Shown here in pieces: positions 8,703 through 17,807 of a DNA stretch of 64,000 nt. The DNA is from UBA4923 sp964606165 (GTDB lineage: Bacteria; Bacillota; Clostridia; Saccharofermentanales; DTU023). Location: the NCBI GenBank assembly GCA_964606165.1, contig CAZSFQ010000005.1:30137-94136 (forward strand), given 5' to 3'. Within the stretch, counting starts at the first letter, position 1. Each line of letters opens with the position of its first letter. The notes beneath the pieces are model-generated. The model worked only from the letters and a program-made list of their open reading frames with translations. It ran no database searches and was not told the origin of the DNA. Made by a program: the position numbers and the translations under genes.

Positions 8703-9218
8703 ATGAGCTCAGGTGAGTTGAAAGACATTAAGCGAATGGTTTTTCCGGGAAGCTTTGACCCCTTTACAAGCGGCCATCTGGACGTGGTGGAGCGGGCCCT
8801 CCCCCTGTGTGACCAACTCTATGTCGCTGTCTTCGACAATGCCAATAAAAAGCCGGCGGCAGACCGCGCCAGCCGCCTGGCCTGGATCCGCAAGGCCCTT
8901 GTTTCCTACCCGTCGGTCCAGGTTCTTTCCTTCGACGGCCTCCTGGTCGATTTCTGCCTCCAGAAGGGGGTGACGGCCATCGTTCGGGGGCTGAAGAACG
9001 CGGCGCAATTCGAGGAAGAGCAGGCCATGGCCGAGATCAACCGCAGAATCGGAAGAGGGATCGAAACGGTCTTTTTGCCTGCCCTGCCGGACAAGCGTCA
9101 CCTTTCATCATCAGCTGTCCGGGAGCTCTTGCGGCTGGGCGCGGATATCGCCGGCATGGTCCCCTCTGTGATTGAATCCGATCTTGTCGAACACTACGGG
9201 AAAAGGGCGAGGGGATAA
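8703..9218 (+). CDS. coaD: Phosphopantetheine adenylyltransferase
   Basis: Fourth step of coenzyme A synthesis: adenylation of 4'-phosphopantetheine to dephospho-CoA. The nucleotidyltransferase signature is complete: GSFDPFTSGHLDV with the (T/H)xGH motif, VRGLKN, and SSSAVREL near the end. From ATG 8703 the product is 171 residues, with a short N-terminal extension before MVFPGSFDP. An in-frame ATG at 8736 would give the more usual family start but has a poorly spaced ribosome binding site. A type II pantothenate kinase at 60470 supplies an earlier step of the same pathway. Confidence 0.95.
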   Translation: MSSGELKDIKRMVFPGSFDPFTSGHLDVVERALPLCDQLYVAVFDNANKKPAADRASRLAWIRKALVSYPSVQVLSFDGLLVDFCLQKGVTAIVRGLKNAAQFEEEQAMAEINRRIGRGIETVFLPALPDKRHLSSSAVRELLRLGADIAGMVPSVIESDLVEHYGKRARG

Positions 9219-9262
9219 GGGACCGAAAGCCGGCGGCTTCGTGACAGTCTGGAGGTAAGGGT

Positions 9263-9793
9263 ATGAATGATTTCCAAAACAGACGGACATCTGACAGGGA
9301 GCGGGAGGAAGCCCGCCGTCCCGCGCGTCACCGTGATGACAGGAGTACCGCTACCCTGCTGGAACGGCTTGAGACCGACTTGATGGAAGCCAAAAGCCTG
9401 CCCTTTTCCGATAAATGCATGGTCGAACGTGAGGAAATGCTCTTCCTGGTCCGCATGATCAGGGAAGGCTTGCCGGAAGAGCTGGACAGGGCCAAGTGGG
9501 TCCTGCAGCAAAACCGGCAGCTGATCAACCAGGCCAGGCGGGAAGCCGATACCATCATGCGGGACGCTGAAGCCCAGATGGCGCGGATGATCGATGAGCA
9601 TGAGGTAACCCAGCAGGCCATGAACAACGCCTCCGCCCTGATCGAGGAGGCCACCCGCCAGGGGGCGGATATCCGGGCGGCGGCCATCCGTTACGCCCAT
9701 GAGATGATGACCAATCTTGAAAACCATCTGACGGATATCCTGGTCAATATTACGCGCAACAAGAAGAGTCTCGGAGATCCCGATGGAATCTGA
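9263..9793 (+). CDS. Coiled-coil protein of the coaD-linked 'ATPase-like' family
   Basis: A 176-residue soluble, strongly helical protein. The N-terminus is short, charged and probably disordered (about 1-30). It is followed by a segment rich in Leu/Glu/Met and a long heptad-like region with READTIMRDAEAQMARMIDEH and later ASALIEEATRQGADIRAAAI. It resembles the small proteins found after coaD in many Clostridia, often labelled 'ATPase' because the helix recalls V/F-type ATPase peripheral stalks; no nucleotide-binding motif is present. The function is unknown; a DivIVA- or stalk-like scaffold is conceivable. Its end overlaps the ddl start by 11 bases, so the two are co-expressed. Confidence 0.8.
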   Translation: MNDFQNRRTSDREREEARRPARHRDDRSTATLLERLETDLMEAKSLPFSDKCMVEREEMLFLVRMIREGLPEELDRAKWVLQQNRQLINQARREADTIMRDAEAQMARMIDEHEVTQQAMNNASALIEEATRQGADIRAAAIRYAHEMMTNLENHLTDILVNITRNKKSLGDPDGI

Positions 9794-10865
9794 AATCAAT
9801 CTGGTCGTCCTTTTCGGCGGAAGGTCGGGGGAGCACGATGTATCGTGCTCATCGGCGGCCTATATCATCGATACCTTAAGCCGGTGTGACGGCTACCGCC
9901 TGCTGCCTGTCGGGATCACAAGGGAGGGGAGATGGTATGCCTATTCCGGCCCGACAGAGGCCATGCGCCAAGGTGCCTGGCTTGACCAGGGGCCGGTCGT
10001 TCCGGCGATCCTGGTCCCGGACAGGGGCAAACATTTTCTTTTTGTCAACCAGGAGGGGAGGACGGTCAGCTATTCAGCCGACTGTGTCTTCCCTGTTTTA
10101 CACGGGCCCAACGGGGAAGACGGCACCATCCAGGGTATGCTGGAGATGGCGGACATTCCCTTTGTGGGCTGCGGCATGGCCGCAAGCGCGCTGGCCATGG
10201 ACAAATGCTTCGCCAATACTCTTTTTGAAAAAAGAAAGCTGCCGCACACACCCTGGCGCTCACTGGACCGCGCCGGCTGGCAAGGCCGGGATGACCGGTC
10301 CATCGGCCAACTGATCGAAGGCCTGGAGTTTCCCCTCTTTGTCAAACCGGCCAGGGGAGGTTCTTCCCTGGGGATCACCCGGGTCTCATCGAGGGAGGAC
10401 CTGCCGGCCGCGCTCGACCATGCTCTGACCTATGACCGCAAGGTCCTGATCGAGCAGGGGGTCGAGGGGCGTGAACTGGAGATCGCCGCCATCGGCGGTT
10501 ACGGGCCGCCCGAGCTTTCCCCTGTCGGAGAAGTGATCCCCGACCGTGAATTTTATGATTACGATTCCAAGTATAAGGCGGATTCAACCAGCCAGCTGGT
10601 CATTCCCGCGCCCATTGATCCGCAGGTCACCGCCCAAGTCCGAAAAATCGCCAGGGAGGCCTGGCAGGCGATCGACTGCTACGGCATGGCCAGGATCGAC
10701 TTTTTTCTTGACCGTGATCAGCGCCTTTACCTGAATGAAATCAATACTATTCCTGGATTCGTCAGCATCAGCATGTACCCCCGCTTGTTCCGGGCAGCCG
10801 GTTACAAGGACGGGGAGCTGCTGGAAAAGTTAATCGAACTCGCCATGACACGCGGGGATAAGTAA
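9783..10865 (+). CDS. ddl: D-alanine--D-alanine ligase
   Basis: ATP-grasp enzyme that makes the D-Ala-D-Ala dipeptide of peptidoglycan precursors in the cytoplasm. The 360-residue product has the N-terminal signature FGGRSGEHDVS, the ATP-grasp Lys/Gly loop VKPARGGSSLGI, the substrate-loop segment FYDYDSKYK and the metal-binding end LNEINTIPGF. The DYDSKY-type loop is that of ordinary D-Ala-D-Ala ligases rather than of VanA-type D-lactate ligases. ATG 9783 overlaps the previous gene by 11 bases. No vancomycin-resistance partners are nearby. Confidence 0.96.
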   Translation: MESEINLVVLFGGRSGEHDVSCSSAAYIIDTLSRCDGYRLLPVGITREGRWYAYSGPTEAMRQGAWLDQGPVVPAILVPDRGKHFLFVNQEGRTVSYSADCVFPVLHGPNGEDGTIQGMLEMADIPFVGCGMAASALAMDKCFANTLFEKRKLPHTPWRSLDRAGWQGRDDRSIGQLIEGLEFPLFVKPARGGSSLGITRVSSREDLPAALDHALTYDRKVLIEQGVEGRELEIAAIGGYGPPELSPVGEVIPDREFYDYDSKYKADSTSQLVIPAPIDPQVTAQVRKIAREAWQAIDCYGMARIDFFLDRDQRLYLNEINTIPGFVSISMYPRLFRAAGYKDGELLEKLIELAMTRGDK

Positions 10866-10879
10866 AAAACGAGGTATTT

Positions 10880-12397
10880 ATGGATAGCACAAGCATTTTC
10901 ACCCTGATGGTGGCAGTCACGGGTATCGTGGCCGCCGGCCTTATTGCGCTTCTTGCGGCAGGTATTTTGAAAAACCGCCGCCTGGCCCGCGACGGTTCGG
11001 CACTGGCGGATGAGGCTGTTATGATATTGACCGGAGCGGATGCCGGAAGAAGGCTTGCCGCTGACGCCACAGCGGAGGTATTCGCTGTATCGGAACGGGA
11101 AGAGCTCTCTTTGTTGGGGGAGCATTTGGCCAGGATCAGCAGGGCGAATTTCGAGGGCAGGCAGCTGCCCGATCCTGAATCAGTCATGAAGTCACGCGGC
11201 TTGTTTCAGGCAGGGCCCCTTCTTGAGACAGGCAGGTTCTATTCTTTGATTTGCTTTGCGGCCGGCACGCTTTGGCTGGTGGCAGCCCTGCTTATTTCCC
11301 TGATGACGGACATGACCGCCCCGGCGATCCCCCTGGCGCTGGCCGCCTTCCTTCTTTCCCTTGTTTTCTCCTTCTTCATCCTCTGGTATGCCAGCCGCGC
11401 CGCGCGCTCGCTCGACAGGGAAAGGGACCGGGTCATTACCGCCCTGTCCGGCTTTGTCCCGGTCTATACAGATCGCTCAGGCGTTGCCCTGCTGGTCAGC
11501 GAGATGATCGGCTACGGCGAGAAGATGCGCGGCGAAGTGAACGCCTTTTCTGAACTGGCAGGCGAGCTTGCCAAGGGTGAGTTCGCGGAGGGCATCAAGG
11601 TAAGTGTCCGCGAAATCATGAGCCAGGAAGTCGCGCCGCCGCTCAATGAGGCCAATTTTGCCCTGACCGGCCTTGCCAAATCCCTGGCCGAAAAGCAGGA
11701 GAAAGGGATGGCGGAGCTGGCTGACTCCTTCTCCGCTGCCGTGGCCCAGTCTTTATCGACCCATTTGTCGTCCTTGCCTGACAAGCTCCAGACCCTTTAC
11801 CAGGTCGCGGAAAGCAGCGCCACCATGATGGAGGAGTCGATCGCGACCATGGAGCGCACACGGGAGGAGAGCCAGGAAGTGGCCCGCGATGTCCAGGAAA
11901 CGCTCCGCCTTATGGCCCTGGCCAAGAATGACATCGCCGATGAAATGGCCGCCATCAGCGATAATCTTGAGATCCTGGGAGCAAGCACGGAGAAGATGAC
12001 CGCCCTTTACAGCGGCGAGGAAAGCAACCTGGCCTCACACATTGACCGCCTGACTGATCTGATGCGGTCTTACTCCGACAGGCTTGGCGAAGGTATCGTC
12101 GAAAGCGCGAAGGCCATCGAGGCCTCGGTCCGGATGTCGGCTTCCCAGAATAAAAACGCGGCCATACTCCTGGAGAGGCTGGACGAACAGCTGGCGACCC
12201 TGGAGGATCTGGGCCGCCAGATCACCGACAATACCATCAACTTCACCAGGGAGTCAGGCAGCTTTGTGACCAAAACCCTGGAAGAGTTTGATGTCAGCCT
12301 GGCGGAAATTGTGGAGCGGCTCACCTTCACGACAGCTGAAATCCGTGACGCCATCGACGCGCTGCCCGCGGCCATCCGCGGCAGCTCAGGGCAATAG
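10880..12397 (+). CDS. Membrane-anchored long coiled-coil protein, unknown function
   Basis: Not recognised as a named family. Of 505 residues, one membrane segment lies at about 6-29, a cytosolic-looking loop of about 90 residues follows, then two closely spaced membrane segments at about 117-140 and 146-171, and finally about 330 residues of predicted coiled coil rich in Ala/Glu/Met/Ser. The 1+2 membrane layout with a long cytoplasmic tail recalls MotA/TolQ/ExbB-type proteins with coiled tails, such as ZorA. However, I see no convincing channel signature and no OmpA-like MotB/ZorB partner. ATG 10880 follows ACGAGG. The next gene starts 9 bases after its stop, so the two are probably one functional unit. 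Confidence 0.7.
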   Translation: MDSTSIFTLMVAVTGIVAAGLIALLAAGILKNRRLARDGSALADEAVMILTGADAGRRLAADATAEVFAVSEREELSLLGEHLARISRANFEGRQLPDPESVMKSRGLFQAGPLLETGRFYSLICFAAGTLWLVAALLISLMTDMTAPAIPLALAAFLLSLVFSFFILWYASRAARSLDRERDRVITALSGFVPVYTDRSGVALLVSEMIGYGEKMRGEVNAFSELAGELAKGEFAEGIKVSVREIMSQEVAPPLNEANFALTGLAKSLAEKQEKGMAELADSFSAAVAQSLSTHLSSLPDKLQTLYQVAESSATMMEESIATMERTREESQEVARDVQETLRLMALAKNDIADEMAAISDNLEILGASTEKMTALYSGEESNLASHIDRLTDLMRSYSDRLGEGIVESAKAIEASVRMSASQNKNAAILLERLDEQLATLEDLGRQITDNTINFTRESGSFVTKTLEEFDVSLAEIVERLTFTTAEIRDAIDALPAAIRGSSGQ

Positions 12398-12406
12398 GGC
12401 AATCCC

Positions 12407-13396
12407 TTGACTGACAAGGCTGAAGACAGATCAACAAAAAGCGGCGGCAGGATGCGCAAGCCGGAACGGGCCGGGGGGCACGATATCCGGCCTGCCAGGG
12501 TCCGTTTGCCGGAAATCAAGCCCGAGACCCAGGAAAAGGCCGAAAAAAGTGAAGAGGTGGCGTCGCTCCGGCGCGGGGCCGGAAGGGAAGAACAGCTGAT
12601 TCCCCGGCGGCTTCCGCCGCCTGTCGCGGGCGCGCTTTTGCGGTCTGCCCGGTCAAGGCAGGTCGACCCCCAGGCCATACGCAAGCGCAGGGAAACATTA
12701 AAATACAAGTCTTTCCGGGAGGCCATCGACGGCTGCCGTGAGTTGCATCCGCTCCCTGTCGAACTGATCGAGAGTCAGCTTCCCTCCGATTCGTCCTGGC
12801 TGCTGGCTCAACTGAAAGAAATCCGGACCATGGAGCACTTGAAGACATTCGCCGACAGCCTCAGCTACCGGGATCTCAGCCTCCTTTTCACCTCGCTGTC
12901 CCTCTTGAAACGGCGGGAGGAAACCGACCAGGTCCAAAATCTGATCCGCCTGCGGGCCTGCCACTATCTCTATCTGTGCGGCTGGCTGACACTCCAATAC
13001 ACCTACCCCCGCTCCTCCGTCTCCAAGGCCTTGTCCGATCTCTGCATGATTCTGGAGGATGTCCGCTTCGTCCGTGAAAGTGAGCGGCGCACGGGCCGGC
13101 GGGTGACACCCCTGCCGGGCATTCCCCTGGGGCCATGGCGGATGATCTGGAGCCGGGTGCCCCTGATTTCCGGCATCGCCCTGCCCAACAGCCGCTATTT
13201 TATCTCCGATATCGCGGGGGAGATCTACGACAGCAAGTCGGATCTGAACGCCTTTTTCCATGAATACGCCATTTACCCGGGACTTCCCCTAGCGGAGGCC
13301 ATCACGACCCGCTACAAGGAAATGGTATCGGGTGTCGCGGCCAACCCCCTGCTGTCCCAGGATTTTTTCGACCGCTTCCGCAAAACGGAAGACTGA
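12407..13396 (+). CDS. Hypothetical cytosolic helical protein
   Basis: Not recognised. 329 residues without signal peptide or membrane span. The first ~100 residues are highly charged (Arg/Lys/Glu/Pro) and likely disordered. The rest is predicted helical with conserved-looking aromatic positions (SWLLAQLKEI, LYLCGWLTLQYTYP, GPWRMIWSRVPL). Start chosen as TTG 12407; an in-frame ATG at 12452 is possible and would trim the basic N-terminus by 15 residues. It sits directly behind the membrane coiled-coil gene and ends the rightward operon that begins near ftsZ. A distant likeness to helical EH-signature/ZorC-type proteins crossed my mind but cannot be shown by reading. Confidence 0.65.
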   Translation: MTDKAEDRSTKSGGRMRKPERAGGHDIRPARVRLPEIKPETQEKAEKSEEVASLRRGAGREEQLIPRRLPPPVAGALLRSARSRQVDPQAIRKRRETLKYKSFREAIDGCRELHPLPVELIESQLPSDSSWLLAQLKEIRTMEHLKTFADSLSYRDLSLLFTSLSLLKRREETDQVQNLIRLRACHYLYLCGWLTLQYTYPRSSVSKALSDLCMILEDVRFVRESERRTGRRVTPLPGIPLGPWRMIWSRVPLISGIALPNSRYFISDIAGEIYDSKSDLNAFFHEYAIYPGLPLAEAITTRYKEMVSGVAANPLLSQDFFDRFRKTED

Positions 13397-13415
13397 GGCC
13401 GGCCTTCAGGCTCAG
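13393..13415. other. Hairpin at convergent gene junction, no T-run
   Basis: CTGAG...CTCAG with inner CC/GG pairing forms a short stem covering the stop of the rightward hypothetical gene and reaching the end of the leftward sulfatase-like gene. No run of T follows on either strand, so it is not a classical intrinsic terminator. It may act as a bidirectional transcript end or RNA-stability element. Confidence 0.4.
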
Positions 13416-15391
13416 GGAAGAATCTCCTCCGACACCAGCTCCCAGTTATTGAAATCATTGGCATCCCCCAGGATCCGGTAGGTCAAAAGACGGCCGGGTT
13501 TTCCATCGGAGGGAAAGAGGCGGTGCTCCATGAAGCGGGGTAGCTGTTCGCCGGGGCGCAGGTCAAAATAGGTGGGGCCGTAGGCGCTGTAATCCAGGCC
13601 GGCCGCCTGGTAGACTGTGGCCCGCAAGTTGTCGGAGGATACAGGGGCGTCACTGTAGTCGAGAGGCGTCCCTGATCTGCCGGCCGCCTTGACGAATAAG
13701 CCAGTTACCAGGGCGCTTTCAGGGGGAGAGAGGTCACTGCTCCGGGCGGCGTGGTCGCCCGTGATAATGATGGTCGCCCGGTCATATTGGCCTGTTTTCT
13801 TCAGCTGGTCCAGGTACTCGAAAAGGATATGAAAACTGCCCTTGGTCTGCTTGAGATAAGAAGAGTTACCGTCATCGACCGCTTGCGCCATTTCATTCAT
13901 GGTGAAGGGGGGATGGGGGCCGTTCAGGTGCAGGAAGATGAATTCCCTGTCATCAGGCGTGACCCGCAGACCCTGGCCGGCCAGGCCGCTGAAGAAGAGG
14001 GGGTCATCCAAATAATAGGGGGCCGGGTCGGGTGTGGCCTGGATCAGCTTGTCAAAGGCGTCGGTGCTTGTCCAGTAGAAAGGTTTCAGTGCCAGGGGAG
14101 CCGAACGGTAAGCGCTCAAACGGATGAAGCTCTCCAGGGCCGCCCTTTTATCCATGTCCAGCCTGCCATCAGCCAGGTTGGCCGCCAGCGGCGACAGGTC
14201 GCGGGCCTGATCGTAGGCCTGGCTGGGGGTCAGATAGAGCTTGCTGACAAAACCCGCCTCCCTCAGGCCGGGGATAAAAGTACCCTCCTTCCAGGCTCTT
14301 TTCAAGTAGGTGCTGTAATCCTCCTTGAAGTCATAGCCGACCCCCGTCAAGGTTTCGGTGACGGAGGGGAAGGTCTGGCTGTAGCGGGAAACGTTGTTGG
14401 TGAAGCGTGTGAAACCGTCCAGACCATCAAAGAAGCCGGGATCGTTTCTTTCAACCAGGTCAAGGAAACGGTTGTCCAGGCGGTCCAGAATAAAGACGAG
14501 AATGTTGTCGCCATCGGCCACTTGGTAAATTCCCTGCCGGGACAGGTAGCTGGAGGATAAGCCCCTTCTCAGCCCGGGCTCCCTGGCGTACAAAAAGATG
14601 CCTGAGATCAGCTGGGTGGCTGCCAGAATCAGGGGGAGGAAGATGGCAAAGCGCCTCCAGAATCTTTTGGACAGGAAGCGGACCAGGAGGGGCAGGGAGA
14701 CCATGAGCAGCCAGAGCGCCAGGTTGGCCGCCATTTTTCCGGCCAGAAGATCCCAGTTGACCGCGTCCCCGGTCAGCCTGCCCAGACCCGTGTTCAGAAA
14801 ATTAGCCTGGATGTAGCCTGCCAGGGACAGGCCCAGAAGCAGGGACAGGACAAGGTCAAAGACACGGCCGCGAAAGAGGGCGGACAGGCAAGCGATCAGG
14901 AGGGCCGCGGCCAGGGCGGTCAGGATCAGCAAGGGCAGAAGGCCGGTGATGGGGAAGGTAAAATCCTCCAGATTGCCGGCGTAGAGCTCAAAGATACCGA
15001 AGACGAAAATAGTCAGGGAAATGCTGGCCCCTGCCAGAAGAGACGGCAGCAGCCGTTTGCTCCAGGACCGGTCGTCCGCCCAAAGAAAGGCGGATTTATC
15101 GATCCTCCTGCCGCCGCTCCCCTGGGCGGCCGGCTGTGACGGGGCGGCCTTGTCCTTTTTGGTAAAAAGGCCGATCCAAAGCCTGCCCAGGCCGACGCGG
15201 ATATTGAGGAAGAAGAGGCGGATCCGGTTGAAAAAGATGCCCACGGTTACTCCCAGGGTAATGACCAGGGCCGAGACAATCTGAATCAGGTAGGTGGTGG
15301 TGGCGGGATCAATGTAGGCATGGACCGGTCGCGATCGCGCCAGGAAAAGGACCGTGAACAAAATGAGGATGGCCGGCGTCTTCCTGATCAT
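13412..15391 (-). CDS. Membrane sulfatase/alkaline-phosphatase-superfamily protein
   Basis: 659 residues. Two N-terminal membrane segments (the second within TYLIQIVSALVITLGVTVGI, after a YIDPATT motif), a charged loop, then about five more membrane segments up to residue ~270. From about 295 follows an extracytoplasmic sulfatase-type domain (NILVFILDRLDNRF, FPSVTETLTG, HLNGPHPPF, ITGDHAARS). This superfamily includes lipoteichoic acid synthases, phosphoethanolamine transferases and sulfatases; conserved Asp/His positions suggest metal-dependent phosphoryl chemistry outside the membrane. The nucleophile is uncertain (Ser/Thr in FPSVTET is a candidate). Its ATG overlaps the stop of the YidC/glycerophosphotransferase fusion gene, so the two are translationally coupled and likely act on the same polymer. 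Confidence 0.85.
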   Translation of the reverse strand: MIRKTPAILILFTVLFLARSRPVHAYIDPATTTYLIQIVSALVITLGVTVGIFFNRIRLFFLNIRVGLGRLWIGLFTKKDKAAPSQPAAQGSGGRRIDKSAFLWADDRSWSKRLLPSLLAGASISLTIFVFGIFELYAGNLEDFTFPITGLLPLLILTALAAALLIACLSALFRGRVFDLVLSLLLGLSLAGYIQANFLNTGLGRLTGDAVNWDLLAGKMAANLALWLLMVSLPLLVRFLSKRFWRRFAIFLPLILAATQLISGIFLYAREPGLRRGLSSSYLSRQGIYQVADGDNILVFILDRLDNRFLDLVERNDPGFFDGLDGFTRFTNNVSRYSQTFPSVTETLTGVGYDFKEDYSTYLKRAWKEGTFIPGLREAGFVSKLYLTPSQAYDQARDLSPLAANLADGRLDMDKRAALESFIRLSAYRSAPLALKPFYWTSTDAFDKLIQATPDPAPYYLDDPLFFSGLAGQGLRVTPDDREFIFLHLNGPHPPFTMNEMAQAVDDGNSSYLKQTKGSFHILFEYLDQLKKTGQYDRATIIITGDHAARSSDLSPPESALVTGLFVKAAGRSGTPLDYSDAPVSSDNLRATVYQAAGLDYSAYGPTYFDLRPGEQLPRFMEHRLFPSDGKPGRLLTYRILGDANDFNNWELVSEEILP

Positions 15392-17676
15392 GCCTGCTTC
15401 CCTCCCTCTTCATTGGCCAGGGCTTCCATCTCCCGCAAAAGCCGGGCCAGGCAGCCGCCCCTGGTCATGGGGACCGGGTCTTGGGCGGGGAAGGCTTGTT
15501 TGAGGTAGTCTTCCAGCCGGCCCTCTTGGCGGAGCTGATCCATATGCCGGGCCAGTTTTTTCAGGATGTCAGGGTCAAGCTCCTCCCGGGTCTCATCAAT
15601 ATCCGGTGAAAGATTTCGCCCTTCTTTTTCTTCGCCTTTCTTTTCCAGCCTTTGGATGATATAGTCTCCGCCGCCCCGGGCCCCGTCTCCCACATCAAAG
15701 ATATTTCTTGAAACGACTGTGCGGATCTGTTCACCGTAGCGGTCTTTTTCCCGGAAAAGTGTTTCGACCAGGCCGGGCAGCCGGTCAAGCTGGCCGGGGT
15801 CAACAGAGATGCCGATCTGATCGCGCAGTGAAATGTCCAGGGGTACAAGGGGGATCCGGTCATACTCGGGGTTGAGGATCTTCATGGGGGTGTTGATGAA
15901 AAGCGAAGGTTTTTTTGTGGCATAGGAAAATTCCTGGGCGATGGATGACCAGTCAGTGATAACCAGGTCCGCGGTGTAGACTGTTTCATTGGAGGAAAAA
16001 TCGGTCTGGATCTCCAGGCGGTCAGCCGGCTGGTCCGCGTAGCGGTCCTGGATGGCCTTGATCTTGGCTGGAAAGCGTTTGACGAATTCCGGATGGGGCC
16101 GGACGATGATCCGGTAGCCTGTGTCAAGCAGGGGATCCAGGGTTTCTTCCAAGCAGGATTCCAGGATGTTGTCCTTTTGCCAGGAGGGGGCGACCAGGAT
16201 AATCCGGGGCTGGTTGCGGATCTCTCCCAGTTCCCTGACTTCCCTGAGCATGGAATCGAGCAGGGGGAAGCCTGTTTTCACCAGCCTTTTTGCCGGCAGT
16301 CCATAGAGTTTTTCCGTCTCGCGGACTTCCTCCATGTTGTTTGGCCCGTAGCAGAAAATGGTGTCAAAGTGGTCCAGGGCACCCTTGCGGTACATGAGGT
16401 GGAAACTGGCCATGCCGTGGTCAATGTAGACGTACTCGACATCTTTGCGGACCAGGGACCGTTTGATGTGGAAGCTTTCCAGATCCGGAGTGGTCATGGC
16501 CACCAGGTCGGCGTCCATCCGCATCATGAACTGAATCAGGGCCAGGGGGCCGATGTAATAGCTTTCGATCCGGGGGTTGGGGTGCTGGAAAATCCGGTCA
16601 TGGTAATCGCTGGTCACATAGTGGATGACCAGGTTGGAATGCTCCAGGATGTAGTCGATGAAGCCGGCGAAATACTTATAGAATCCGCTCCCTTCGGAAT
16701 AGAAGACCAGCCGCTTGCCGGTCCGGGAGGCGAAGCGCTTCTTGTCCAGGCGCTGGCGCCGGCTTTTTTCCGCCTTGAGACGGCGGGCCGCCCTTCTCTC
16801 TTCCTTGCCGGGCCTGGCCTTGGCTAAGCGCGCCTGGTCAGGCCAGTAGGGCCGGGGATCATGGATCCGGTTGGATGCGGCCAGGACGGGGATGGAGAGC
16901 AGATTCCCGGTGATCCAGTAAAGGCCGATCCCGGTTGGCAGGATGGCCGCGAAAAGGGAGGAAAAGGCGACCAGGAAGGCTGCGGTCGCCCATTTGCGGA
17001 GGGGACCTTGAGTCTGCTGCAGAATGTAGTATTTGTTCTGGTAAGCGGCCAGGGCCAGGGCGCTCAAACCTGACAGGACGGGGTAGGCCAGGGTGACCGA
17101 ACCAGCTTGGGGGAGATGGGTGAGATTGACGCCCAAAAACCAGGTGTCCATGCCCAGAATGGCCTGGACCCCCTCCATGCCCGTAAAAAGATGGGGGCTG
17201 GCTTGGACGGTTTCCATGACCTTGAGCTGGCCGCCTGTCCCCATCTGCGCGGCGGTCGTGCCCAGCAAACCGGCCGTTTTTTGAAGGAGCAGGCCGATCG
17301 CGCCGGAATCGAGATGAAGCAGGTGCTGGAGCGGATTGTAGATGACATTGATCAGGCCCAGGATCAGGGGGATCTGTACCAGGAGCGGCAGCAGGCTCTT
17401 CAAGGTGCTGTAGCCCTCCTGCCTGTACAGGGCCCGCTGTTCCTCGACGATCAGGGCGCTGTTGCCCCGGTTCCGCTGCTTGATGTCTTCGAGCGCCGGC
17501 TGGATTTTGACCATGATCAGGGCGTTCTTTTGCGAACTCAAAGACAGGGGGAACATGAGAAGCTTGGTCAGGAAGGTGAAGAGGATGATGGAGGCGCCGT
17601 AGCTGCGGACCAGCAGCTGGCAAAAGTACATGAGGTAGCCAAGGGGTATACCGAGCAATGTATTGATTATGTTCAT
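15388..17676 (-). CDS. Fusion: YidC/Oxa1-type insertase domain + CDP-glycerol glycerophosphotransferase
   Basis: 762 residues joining two families normally encoded apart. Residues 1 to ~270 read as a Gram-positive YidC: a first segment IILFTFLTKLLMFPLSL in which Lys38 stands where the groove Arg of SpoIIIJ/YidC lies, a cytosolic hairpin (VKIQPALEDIKQR), LLPLLVQIPLILGL, and three further membrane segments ending PTGIGLYWITGN. A strongly basic linker (~275-320) leads to a TagB/TagF-like glycerophosphotransferase domain (VYIDHGMASFHLMYRKGAL, IIVRPHPEFVKRF, VITDWSSIAQEF). No lipoprotein signal is present. A C-terminal helical tail follows. It overlaps the sulfatase-like gene. Probable role: synthesis of a glycerol-phosphate-like surface polymer with a membrane-embedded scaffold (inference). 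Confidence 0.92.
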   Translation of the reverse strand: MNIINTLLGIPLGYLMYFCQLLVRSYGASIILFTFLTKLLMFPLSLSSQKNALIMVKIQPALEDIKQRNRGNSALIVEEQRALYRQEGYSTLKSLLPLLVQIPLILGLINVIYNPLQHLLHLDSGAIGLLLQKTAGLLGTTAAQMGTGGQLKVMETVQASPHLFTGMEGVQAILGMDTWFLGVNLTHLPQAGSVTLAYPVLSGLSALALAAYQNKYYILQQTQGPLRKWATAAFLVAFSSLFAAILPTGIGLYWITGNLLSIPVLAASNRIHDPRPYWPDQARLAKARPGKEERRAARRLKAEKSRRQRLDKKRFASRTGKRLVFYSEGSGFYKYFAGFIDYILEHSNLVIHYVTSDYHDRIFQHPNPRIESYYIGPLALIQFMMRMDADLVAMTTPDLESFHIKRSLVRKDVEYVYIDHGMASFHLMYRKGALDHFDTIFCYGPNNMEEVRETEKLYGLPAKRLVKTGFPLLDSMLREVRELGEIRNQPRIILVAPSWQKDNILESCLEETLDPLLDTGYRIIVRPHPEFVKRFPAKIKAIQDRYADQPADRLEIQTDFSSNETVYTADLVITDWSSIAQEFSYATKKPSLFINTPMKILNPEYDRIPLVPLDISLRDQIGISVDPGQLDRLPGLVETLFREKDRYGEQIRTVVSRNIFDVGDGARGGGDYIIQRLEKKGEEKEGRNLSPDIDETREELDPDILKKLARHMDQLRQEGRLEDYLKQAFPAQDPVPMTRGGCLARLLREMEALANEEGGKQA

Positions 17677-17726
17677 TCAACCAGCCTTGTTCCTCGAGAT
17701 GAAAGGGGCAAATCAGCCTGTCAGTC

Positions 17727-17735
17727 ATCTTAGCA
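17727..17735 (-). promoter_or_regulatory. Possible extended -10 promoter for the YidC-fusion operon
   Basis: On the minus strand TGC precedes TAAGAT about 50 bases upstream of the ATG at 17676. No good -35 box is seen at the expected distance, so the call rests on the extended -10 alone. Confidence 0.3.
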
Positions 17736-17807
17736 CAATGCGGGCCGGCGGGACAGACGGAGGCTTCCTGGCGAAACTGTACGGCATCCGGAATGAATGA
17801 CCGGTAA

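Noticed and set aside
10880..13396. Zorya anti-phage system (ZorA plus partner)
   Set aside because: Membrane layout and coiled tail are suggestive, but there is no OmpA/MotB-like ZorB, no helicase ZorD and no clear proton-channel signature, and the genes follow ddl in a housekeeping operon.
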